From: Polaromonas sp.
GTDB taxonomy: Bacteria > Pseudomonadota > Gammaproteobacteria > Burkholderiales > Burkholderiaceae_C
Reading direction: 5' to 3'
DNA: 12,747 nt
Assembly: GCA_028292345.1 (NCBI GenBank)
Contig: JAQGMN010000026.1
Location: forward strand, 1 to 12,747
Shown here: piece after piece, positions 7,494 through 12,747 of the stretch
Position numbering within the stretch: the first letter of the stretch is position 1
Layout of the letters: each line of letters begins with the position of its first letter
Position numbers and translations under genes: made by a program
Notes under the pieces: model-generated
Database searches by the model: none
What the model saw: the letters and a program-made list of their open reading frames with translations, nothing else
Told to the model about the DNA's origin: nothing

Positions 7494-8918
7494 TCAAGGC
7501 ACTATTTTTGCCTGCTTGGCCGGCCGCGACCAGCTGGCCAGGTTCACCTGCTTGCCGCGCGCCACGCTCAGGCTGCCTGCCGGCACGTCCTTGGTGATGG
7601 TCGAGCCGCCGCCCACCGTGCCGCCCGCGCCTAGCGTCACCGGCGCGACCAGCACGCAGTTGCTGCCGACATGCACGTCGGCCTCGATCACCGTGCGGTG
7701 CTTGTTGGCGCCGTCGTAGTTGGCGGTGATGCTGCCGGCGCCGTAGTTGACGCGCTCGCCCACCGTCGCATCGCCCAGGTAGGCCAGGTGGTTGGCCTTG
7801 GCGCCACGGGCCAGCGTGGAATTCTTGACCTCGACGAAATTGCCGATGTGCACCTCGGCGCCCAGCCTGGCGCCGGGCCGCAGGCGGGCAAACGGACCGA
7901 CCAGCGCGCCTTCGCCGACCTGCACGCCGAGCGCTTCGCCGTCGATGTGGGTGAAGGGGTGGATCACCGCGCCGGCGGCAATCTCGGCATTGGCAATCAC
8001 GCAGTTCGCGCCGATGCGCACGCCCTGGGCCAGGCGGACGCGGCCTTCGAACACGCAGTTCACGTCGATCTCGACGTCAGGCCCGCATTCGAGCGTGCCG
8101 CGCACATCGAGCCGCGCCGGGTCGGCCAGGCGAACGCCCTGCTCCATCAGGCCGACGGCCAGGCGCTGCTGGTAGACGCGCTCCAGCTCGGCCAGCTGCA
8201 CCGGGCTGTTCACGCCGGCGACCTGCGCCGCGTCGGTGATCTGGTGCGCCACCACGGCCACGCCATCGGCGACGGCGAATTTCACGATGTCGGTCAGGTA
8301 GTACTCGGCCTGGGCATTTTGATTGTCCAGCCGCTCCAGCCAGCGGCGCAGCAGCCTTGTGGGCACGGCCATGATGCCGCTGTAGATTTCATGGATGGCG
8401 CGCTCGGCGTCGCTGGCGTCCTTGTGCTCGACGATGGCGCGCACCTGGCTTGACGGCTGCGCGCCGGCGCGAACGATGCGGCCATAGCCGGTCGGGTCCG
8501 CCATGCAGAGCGTGAGCAGCGCCAGCCGCTGGCCGTCGCATTGCGCCAGCAAAGCCGTCAGGGTGGCGGCCTGCGTCAGCGGCACATCGCCCGACAGCAC
8601 CAGCGTGATGCCGTCGTCGCCCAGAAACGGCAGCGCCTGCTGCACCGCGTGGCCGGTGCCCAGCTGCGGCTCCTGGCGCGCGAACTTCAAGCCCAGACCG
8701 GCCAAAGCGCCCGTCATACCTTCGCATGCTGCTTCAACTTGCATAGCACCATGGCCGGTGATGACGACCGCCTGGCGGGCCGACAGCTGACCAGCGCAGT
8801 CCAATACATGCGCCAGCAAGGCGCGTCCGCCCAATCGGTGCAACACTTTGGGCAATGCGCTTTTCATCCGCGTGCCTTTGCCTGCGGCCATGATGACAAC
8901 GTCAAGAGGGTTCGACAT
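7494..8918 (-). CDS. glmU: Bifunctional GlcNAc-1-phosphate uridyltransferase / GlcN-1-phosphate acetyltransferase
   Basis: GlmU carries out the last two steps to UDP-GlcNAc: acetylation of glucosamine-1-phosphate with acetyl-CoA, then uridylyl transfer from UTP. It is a cytosolic trimer. The protein has 474 residues (E. coli 456). The N-terminal pyrophosphorylase domain shows MAAGKGTRMKSALPKVLH (10-27), LSGDVPL, GYGRIVR, EHKDAS and NAQAEYYLTDIV. After GVNSP the left-handed beta-helix of hexapeptide repeats carries the acetyltransferase site (KNSTLARGAKANHLAYLGD, NYGAGSITANYDG). The ATG at 8918 has AGGA 6 to 7 bases upstream. An in-frame extension to 8957 is rejected because the family begins just before the nucleotide-binding loop. 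The start codon shares two bases with the divergent DUF6279 start. It supplies the same pathway as glmS in this window; the glmM step is not present. Confidence 0.98.
   Translation of the reverse strand: MSNPLDVVIMAAGKGTRMKSALPKVLHRLGGRALLAHVLDCAGQLSARQAVVITGHGAMQVEAACEGMTGALAGLGLKFARQEPQLGTGHAVQQALPFLGDDGITLVLSGDVPLTQAATLTALLAQCDGQRLALLTLCMADPTGYGRIVRAGAQPSSQVRAIVEHKDASDAERAIHEIYSGIMAVPTRLLRRWLERLDNQNAQAEYYLTDIVKFAVADGVAVVAHQITDAAQVAGVNSPVQLAELERVYQQRLAVGLMEQGVRLADPARLDVRGTLECGPDVEIDVNCVFEGRVRLAQGVRIGANCVIANAEIAAGAVIHPFTHIDGEALGVQVGEGALVGPFARLRPGARLGAEVHIGNFVEVKNSTLARGAKANHLAYLGDATVGERVNYGAGSITANYDGANKHRTVIEADVHVGSNCVLVAPVTLGAGGTVGGGSTITKDVPAGSLSVARGKQVNLASWSRPAKQAKIVP
8904..8910 (+). promoter_or_regulatory. 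Ribosome-binding site deciding the DUF6279 start
   Basis: AAGAGGG lies 6 bases before the plus-strand ATG at 8917 and inside codons 3 to 5 of glmU on the other strand. It supports initiation at 8917 despite the overlap with glmU. Confidence 0.6.
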
Positions 8919-9846
8919 GAGATTTCCTGTGAATTTTGAACGGCTAAAAACAAGCAAGGCGCGGCCCGGCCGGCGCTTTCAACCCCGGATTATCGGGGTG
9001 CTCGGCATGCTGGCCGTCGCCGGCGTGCTGCAGGCCTGCAGTGTCATGAAGCTGGCCTACAACCAGGCGCCCGACCTGGCCTACTGGTACCTGGACGGCC
9101 ACCTGGACCTCACGGGCGAGCAGAGCCTGCGGGTCAAGGCCAGCCTGAACCAGTTGCAGGCCTGGCACCGCCAGACGCAACTGCCGGTCTACATCACCAC
9201 GCTGCAGCAGTTGCAGCAGCAGGTCGCCTCGGACACCACCGCCGCCGCGGCCTGCGCGGTGACCGCCGACGTGCGCGGCAAGCTGGCAGCGGTGGCGCAA
9301 CAGGCCGAACCGCTGGCGGCCGGGCTGGCCGGCATGCTCCAGCCCGGCCAGCTCAGGCACCTGGAACAAAAATTCGCCAAAACCAATGCCGAGGCCGAAG
9401 ACGAGCAGCAGGACGACAGCCGAAAAACCCGGCAAGGCAAGCGCTACCGGCAGGCGCTCAGCCGTGCCGAGGACCTGTACGGCACGCTCGACGAGCCGCA
9501 GCGCGCCCTCATTGCCCGGCGCCTGGAGCAGTCCCGCCATGACGTGCGCCGCCTGTTCGCCGAACGGCAGCGCCGCCAGCGCGACACGCTGCAGACCCTG
9601 CAACCGCTGGCATCAAGCCAGGCTTCGCCCGCGCAGGCCCAGGCCGCCCTGCGCGGATTGATCGAACGCACGCTGAGCCCGCCCGACCCGGCCATGCGAA
9701 GCTACCTGGATGAACTGGGGCGCGAGAACTGCCAGAGCTTTGCCGAACTGCACAACAGCACGACGCCGGCCCAGCGCGGCAAGGCGGTGGAAACCCTCAG
9801 GCGCTACGAGCAGGACTTCAGGATTCTGAGCACCGGGAAATCCTGA
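8917..9846 (+). CDS. DUF6279 family lipoprotein
   Basis: The protein has 309 residues. A basic N-region (about 1-24, Arg/Lys-rich) and a hydrophobic stretch IIGVLGMLAVAGVLQAC end in a lipobox-like LQAC with Cys41; the Gln at -2 is slightly unusual. The mature start SVMKLAYNQAPDLAYWYLDGHLDLTGEQ is the signature of DUF6279, followed by a helical region with AWHRQTQLPVY and long amphipathic, Gln/Arg-rich helices (about 150-250). The function is unknown; it is probably a periplasm-facing outer- or inner-membrane lipoprotein. The start at 8917 has a good ribosome-binding site (AAGAGGG, 6 bases away). The next ATG (9007) would leave no positively charged signal region. It is head-to-head with glmU with no spacer, and its stop is 15 bases from that of the convergent Crp/Fnr gene. 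Confidence 0.88.
   Translation: MRFPVNFERLKTSKARPGRRFQPRIIGVLGMLAVAGVLQACSVMKLAYNQAPDLAYWYLDGHLDLTGEQSLRVKASLNQLQAWHRQTQLPVYITTLQQLQQQVASDTTAAAACAVTADVRGKLAAVAQQAEPLAAGLAGMLQPGQLRHLEQKFAKTNAEAEDEQQDDSRKTRQGKRYRQALSRAEDLYGTLDEPQRALIARRLEQSRHDVRRLFAERQRRQRDTLQTLQPLASSQASPAQAQAALRGLIERTLSPPDPAMRSYLDELGRENCQSFAELHNSTTPAQRGKAVETLRRYEQDFRILSTGKS
8925..8928 (-). promoter_or_regulatory. Ribosome-binding site deciding the glmU start
   Basis: AGGA on the minus strand, 6 bases before the glmU ATG at 8918. On the plus strand these bases belong to codons 3 and 4 of the DUF6279 gene, so the two translation start regions are mutually embedded. Confidence 0.6.
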
Positions 9847-9849
9847 CGG

Positions 9850-9874
9850 GCCGCTGGACCGCTACAGCAGCGGC
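9850..9874. terminator. GC-rich hairpin at DUF6279/Crp-Fnr convergent junction
   Basis: Perfect 7-bp arms GCCGCTG (9850-9856) and CAGCGGC (9868-9874) with an 11-base loop span the 15-base gap and the stop codon of the minus-strand Crp/Fnr gene. There is no T-tract on either side, so classical intrinsic termination is uncertain; it may block or stabilise 3' ends from both directions. Confidence 0.35.
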
Positions 9875-10620
9875 ACCTTGCGCGGCGGCGCGTCGTAGTA
9901 GTCGGCCAGCCGCTCCAGCGCCTTGGGGTTGCGCAGCCACAGCCGCCCGCTGCGGATGTCGTGCAGCCCGAGCAGCTTCAGGCGCCGCAACGTCTTGTTG
10001 GTGTGCACCAGCGACAGCCCCAGGGTGTCGGCGATGTGCTGCTGGTTGATCGGGAACACGACCGAGCCTTCGTGCGCCAGCCCGAGGCGCTCCAGCCGGC
10101 GGTACAAATGCATCAGCAGCATCGCGACGCGCTCGGCGGCATTGCGCTGGCCGGTGGTCAGCAGGTTGTCATCGACCATGCCTTCCTCGCGCGCGGCCAG
10201 CCAGGTGGTGTCGTAGCCCAGCCGGGGAGAACGGCGGAACAGTTCCCACAGGCCCTCGCGGGGAAACAGGCACAGGCTGACGTCGGTCACGGCCTCGATG
10301 CCGTGCATGGCGCCGTCGCTGAACTCCTGCTGCAGGCCGATCAGGTCGCCCGGCAGCAGGAAATTGAGGATCTGCCGGCGCCCGTCGCTCAGGGTCTTGT
10401 AGCGAAACGCCCAGCCTTCGTAGAGCGTGAACAGCTGCCCGCTGGGCTGTTGCTCATGGATCAGGATGCTGCCGGCGGGCCGGGTCAGGGTGCTGCTGCG
10501 AAACGATTCGATGAACGCCAGCTCATCGCCCGACAGCTCGGTGAAGGCGCCGGTCTTTCGCAGCCGGCAGGCGGCGCACGGCGGCGGGCAAGCGGCCGTG
10601 GCCGGCTGAAAAATGCGCAT
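9862..10620 (-). CDS. Crp/Fnr family transcriptional regulator with FNR-like cysteines
   Basis: The protein has 252 residues. The N-terminus carries Cys11, Cys15 and Cys18 in ACPPPCAACRLR. A cyclic-nucleotide-binding-fold domain follows (about 25-140, GRRQILNFLLPGDLIGLQ), with a further cysteine, Cys117, in VSLCLFPREGLWELF, where E. coli FNR has Cys122. This suggests an Fe-S or redox sensor, although the spacing CX3CX2C differs from FNR (CX2CX5C). A dimerisation helix leads to a C-terminal winged HTH (INQQHIADTLGLSLVHTNKTLRRLKLLGL). The recognition helix is of the VHxN type, not the E-SR type of FNR, so its DNA site should differ from the FNR box. AGGGGA 4 bases upstream supports the start. 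The gene is divergent from the BLUF gene, with an 87-base shared control region. Confidence 0.93.
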   Translation of the reverse strand: MRIFQPATAACPPPCAACRLRKTGAFTELSGDELAFIESFRSSTLTRPAGSILIHEQQPSGQLFTLYEGWAFRYKTLSDGRRQILNFLLPGDLIGLQQEFSDGAMHGIEAVTDVSLCLFPREGLWELFRRSPRLGYDTTWLAAREEGMVDDNLLTTGQRNAAERVAMLLMHLYRRLERLGLAHEGSVVFPINQQHIADTLGLSLVHTNKTLRRLKLLGLHDIRSGRLWLRNPKALERLADYYDAPPRKVPLL

Positions 10621-10659
10621 TCATTCCCCTGGTCAAAATAAACCCGGGCATTGTGTCTT

Positions 10660-10694
10660 TTGACATTGTCACCACACACCCGGCGGCCTACATT
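10660..10694 (+). promoter_or_regulatory. Candidate BLUF gene promoter with palindrome over the -35
   Basis: TTGTCA (10666-10671, five of six to consensus), a 17-base spacer and TACATT (10689-10694, four of six) form a plausible sigma-70 promoter. The start point would be near 10701, only about 7 bases before the BLUF ATG, which matches the lack of a ribosome-binding site. The -35 forms half of an 11-base dyad TGACA-T-TGTCA (10661-10671), a possible operator for the divergent Crp/Fnr protein or another regulator. Confidence 0.4.
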
Positions 10695-10707
10695 TTGCCG
10701 TACCGCC

Positions 10708-11115
10708 ATGCACACCTCCCCTACCGACCTTCAAGAAATCATCTACGTCAGCACGCTTGCGACTGGCGCGCCGGTCCGCTTTGTCGCGGACATTGCCATG
10801 CAGGCGCGCTGCAACAACCGGCAGGCCGACATCACCGGCCTGCTGGTGTTCGACGGACTGCATTTTTGCCAGCAGCTCGAAGGCGGCGCCCGGGACGTGG
10901 CGGCGACCATGGCGCGTATCCAGGACGACCCGCGCCACCGCAATGTCGAGGTGCTGCACCAGGGGCCGCTGGACCAGCGCCGCTTCAGGCGCTTCAGCCT
11001 GGGCTACACGTCGGTGGAAGACATCGAACTGCTGGAGCGGCTCCAGCGCCTGAAGGGCCAGGCGGCCGTGCAGGCCTTTGTGGACCTGCTGTCCGGCCTG
11101 GACGTCGACGGATGA
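10708..11115 (+). CDS. Short BLUF-domain blue-light photoreceptor
   Basis: The 135-residue protein is essentially one BLUF domain plus a short helical tail. BLUF binds FAD and signals blue light through rearranged hydrogen bonds around a Tyr and a Gln. The key residues are at exactly the AppA spacing: Tyr13 (IIYVS), Asn37 (CNNRQADITGLLVF) and Gln55 (HFCQQLEGG), equivalent to AppA Tyr21, Asn45 and Gln63. DPRHRNVEVL and RRFRRFSLGY complete the fold. Where most family members have Trp-Ser-Met, this protein has Phe-Ser-Leu, so the usual Trp/Met pair is absent. There is no output domain; it must act through a partner. The ATG at 10708 lacks a Shine-Dalgarno sequence; an upstream TTG frame is rejected. 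The gene is divergent from the Crp/Fnr gene and convergent with DUF2917, 15 bases apart. Confidence 0.93.
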   Translation: MHTSPTDLQEIIYVSTLATGAPVRFVADIAMQARCNNRQADITGLLVFDGLHFCQQLEGGARDVAATMARIQDDPRHRNVEVLHQGPLDQRRFRRFSLGYTSVEDIELLERLQRLKGQAAVQAFVDLLSGLDVDG

Positions 11116-11116
11116 A

Positions 11117-11140
11117 GGCGGCCCGCGACGCTAGGCCGCC
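11117..11140. terminator. GC-rich hairpin at BLUF/DUF2917 convergent junction
   Basis: Perfect 7-bp arms GGCGGCC (11117-11123) and GGCCGCC (11134-11140) with a 10-base loop fill the 15-base gap and cover the DUF2917 stop codon. There is no T-tract. It is likely a bidirectional 3'-end structure. Confidence 0.35.
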
Positions 11141-11547
11141 AGGCCCAGGGCACGGCGCAGGCGCGCCAGGGCGCGGCGCGGCGCGTCGGCTTCCCAGCAG
11201 CTGACGCAGGCCGGCGCTGCAGCGCCCGTTGCGCCTCGCCCGGCTTCAGGCCACGATTCCATGACCACGGTCTGGCCGGCTGACAGCCGCAGGCTTTCGC
11301 CCAGCCCCAGGAAGTGGTCGCCCCCCGGCACGCAGGGGTCGCGGTCGGCCTGGCTGAAGGTCACCCACAGGCGCCCCTGGCCGACGCGCAGCACGCCGGA
11401 CTCGCGCGCCTGCACGGTCATCGCCTGGCCGGCGGGCAGGGTGTAGCCGATGGCCGGCCGGCTGGCGCCGCACGAACGGGCCTGGCTGGAAAAGCGGGCG
11501 GTCCGGACGGCCCCGGCCAGCGCATGGGAAGCCGAAAAAGAAGTCAT
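11131..11547 (-). CDS. DUF2917 domain protein
   Basis: The protein has 138 residues. The middle (about 30-95) matches DUF2917, a small beta-rich, cupin-like domain: YTLPAGQAMTVQARESGVLRVGQGRLWVTFSQ, then GGDHFLGLGESLRLSAGQTVVMESW. The C-terminal tail is Ala- and Arg-rich with two cysteines (ACVSCWEAD). The function of the family is unknown. There is no signal peptide or membrane segment, so it should be cytosolic. GGAGA 5 bases before the ATG at 11547 sets the start; a TTG four codons upstream is less likely. It is divergent from the LysR gene, and this pairing is, from memory, common in Burkholderiales, suggesting that the LysR protein controls it. Confidence 0.82.
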   Translation of the reverse strand: MTSFSASHALAGAVRTARFSSQARSCGASRPAIGYTLPAGQAMTVQARESGVLRVGQGRLWVTFSQADRDPCVPGGDHFLGLGESLRLSAGQTVVMESWPEAGRGATGAAAPACVSCWEADAPRRALARLRRALGLAA

Positions 11548-11642
11548 GGTGTTCTCCAAACAATCTGCGGGAATGCGTTTCCCAGGCCGTCATGATCGGG
11601 CTGGCGGGGTGTGCAGTCCAATGAAAACGCGGTACGCTATTC

Positions 11643-11657
11643 ATGCTTTCAACGCAT
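11643..11657. promoter_or_regulatory. Candidate LysR-type box between DUF2917 and LysR genes
   Basis: The dyad ATGC-N7-GCAT contains the T-N11-A pattern typical of LysR-family sites. It lies 29 bases before the LysR start. A second, wider dyad (ATGAA/TTCAT, outer limits about 11622 and 11645) overlaps it. LysR proteins usually autoregulate and activate a divergent neighbour from such sites. The pattern is short and binding is inferred. Confidence 0.35.
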
Positions 11658-11685
11658 CAATCTCCCCACCCTCCGCCTTCACTAC

Positions 11686-12675
11686 ATGCCGCCTCCACAC
11701 CCCCATTTGCGTTCCCGGCCGATTGCCGCCGGACAGCTGCGCGCCTTCGAGGCGGTGGCCCGCCACCTCAATTTCCGCGCCGCCTCCGAAGAGCTGTCGC
11801 TGACCCAGTCGGCCGTCAGCCGGCAGATCCAGAGCCTGGAGGACGATGTGGGCGTCAGCCTGTTCCTGCGCCACACCCGGGCGGTCGAACTCACCGGCGC
11901 GGGCGCGCAGCTGCTGCGCGCCGTGCTGCCGTCGCTGGAGCGCATCGACGGGACGGTGCGCATGATCCGGCAAAGCGCCGGCCGCAAAAGCGTGGCCATC
12001 AGCACCTGGGCGTCATTTGCCTCGATGTGGCTGATTCCCCGGCTGGAGGCCTTCCAGCGCGAGCACCCCGACATCGACATCCGCATCGACGCGACCGACG
12101 CCCCGGTGGACCTGGACACCACCGACGTCGACCTGGCGCTGCGCTACAGCAGGCTGCCGGCCAATTTGCCGGCGCATGCACGGCGGCTGTTCGGCGAGCA
12201 GCTCACGCCGGTCATCAGTCCCTGGCTGCTCAAGAGCGGCCCGCGCCTGGAAAGCGCGCAGGACCTGGCCCGGTTCGCGCTGATCGAGGCCAGCGACGCG
12301 CACCGCACCCAGCACATGGAATGGCTGAGCTGGCAACGCTGGTTCGACATGCAGGGATTGATGCGTTTCGAGCCCAAGCGCTGGCTGTATTTCAACTATG
12401 CCCACCAGATCGTCCAGGCCGCGCTGACCGGCCAGGGCGTGGCGCTGGCGCGCATGCCCCTGGTGGCCGAAAGCCTGGCCAGCGGCGACCTGGTCGAGGT
12501 CCTGCCCGACCGGCGCATGGACTCGCCGATGGCCTACTGGCTGATCGTCGGGCCGCGCAATGCCGCGCGGCCCGAGGTGCAGGCGTTTTGCAACTGGATC
12601 GAGGCGCAGGCGGCGCAGACGCGCGAGGCGATTGGCGATGTGCCGGACCCCGACACGGTGGACCAGATCGACTGA
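11686..12675 (+). CDS. LysR family transcriptional regulator, GcvA-like
   Basis: The protein has 329 residues. The winged HTH occupies about 16-75 (LRAFEAVARHLNFRAASEELSLTQSAVSRQIQSLEDDVGVSLFLRHTRAVELT), the linker helix follows, and the periplasmic-binding-protein-like effector domain covers about 105-310 (VAISTWASFASMWLIPRLEAFQREHPDIDIRI, DVDLALRYS, QAALTGQGVALARMPLV). The RHLNF start and the SMWLIPRL motif place it with the GcvA-type LysR proteins. Cytosolic; ligand unknown. The ATG at 11686 has no Shine-Dalgarno sequence. An in-frame GTG at 11611 would add 25 residues with no family counterpart, so it is rejected. It is divergent from DUF2917, its most likely target. Confidence 0.93.
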   Translation: MPPPHPHLRSRPIAAGQLRAFEAVARHLNFRAASEELSLTQSAVSRQIQSLEDDVGVSLFLRHTRAVELTGAGAQLLRAVLPSLERIDGTVRMIRQSAGRKSVAISTWASFASMWLIPRLEAFQREHPDIDIRIDATDAPVDLDTTDVDLALRYSRLPANLPAHARRLFGEQLTPVISPWLLKSGPRLESAQDLARFALIEASDAHRTQHMEWLSWQRWFDMQGLMRFEPKRWLYFNYAHQIVQAALTGQGVALARMPLVAESLASGDLVEVLPDRRMDSPMAYWLIVGPRNAARPEVQAFCNWIEAQAAQTREAIGDVPDPDTVDQID

Positions 12676-12688
12676 ACGCAGTGTGCCG

Positions 12689-12724
12689 GCCAGGCAGCTG
12701 TCCGCTGCAGAGCTCAGGCCTGGC
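12689..12724 (+). terminator. Weak inverted repeat after the LysR gene
   Basis: Seven-base arms GCCAGGC (12689-12695) and GCCTGGC (12718-12724) lie 14 bases past the LysR stop with a 22-base loop that can itself fold (CAGC/GCTG). No T-tract follows inside the window. Possible transcription end; low confidence. Confidence 0.2.
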
Positions 12725-12747
12725 AGGTGCCGGCGCGAAACCGCCCC

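Noticed and set aside
4963..7719. A 918-codon open frame on the plus strand, antisense to the kinase gene
   Set aside because: Its translation is rich in Arg, Gln, His and Gly with no domain, signal or family motif, while the opposite strand encodes a complete, motif-rich kinase. Long antisense open frames are expected in GC-rich genes with biased codon use.
10661..10675. FNR or CRP box near TTGACATTGTCACC
   Set aside because: The TTGA and TCAC half-sites are 5 bases apart, not 6, and the second half does not fit ATCAA or TCACA; kept only as a generic dyad.

Overview
The window looks like chromosomal DNA of a GC-rich betaproteobacterium, most likely a member of the Comamonadaceae (Polaromonas, Rhodoferax or Variovorax-like). 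This rests on the GlmS and GlmU sequence style, the DUF6279 lipoprotein, the GcvA-like LysR/DUF2917 pair and the short hairpin repeat after the Lrp gene. The genus is an inference from memory of such genomes. I see twelve protein genes, one of them cut by the left edge. I see no RNA genes, insertion sequences, CRISPR arrays or phage genes. No stretch over 300 bases lacks a gene.

Left part (1-1878), minus strand: a YhcG/DUF1016-type PDDEXK nuclease runs off the left edge, preceded by a small DUF2846 lipoprotein. Middle part (1879-8918): the two UDP-GlcNAc precursor enzymes glmS and glmU, both on the minus strand, flank a regulatory block. The block holds an Lrp/AsnC regulator divergent from glmS and a two-gene sensory operon. 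That operon encodes a membrane hybrid histidine kinase with an ethylene-receptor-like (ETR1-type) N-terminus and two complete kinase cores around one receiver, followed by a stand-alone receiver protein.

Right part (8917-12747): a DUF6279 lipoprotein starts head-to-head with glmU on one shared CATG. Next come a Crp/Fnr regulator with an FNR-like cysteine arrangement, divergent from a short BLUF blue-light sensor, and a DUF2917 protein divergent from a GcvA-like LysR regulator.

The most interesting features are: the ETR1-like sensor domain, keeping six of the seven residues needed for ethylene/copper binding in the plant receptor; the glmU/DUF6279 start overlap, where each ribosome-binding site lies in the other gene's first codons; two near-identical palindromes between glmS and the Lrp gene; a palindrome over the -35 of a BLUF promoter opposite an FNR-like gene; and a 7-bp-stem hairpin at each of the three convergent gene junctions. 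The gene content is mostly ordinary core and regulatory material. The ethylene-receptor-like dual kinase is the best candidate for little-described biology.
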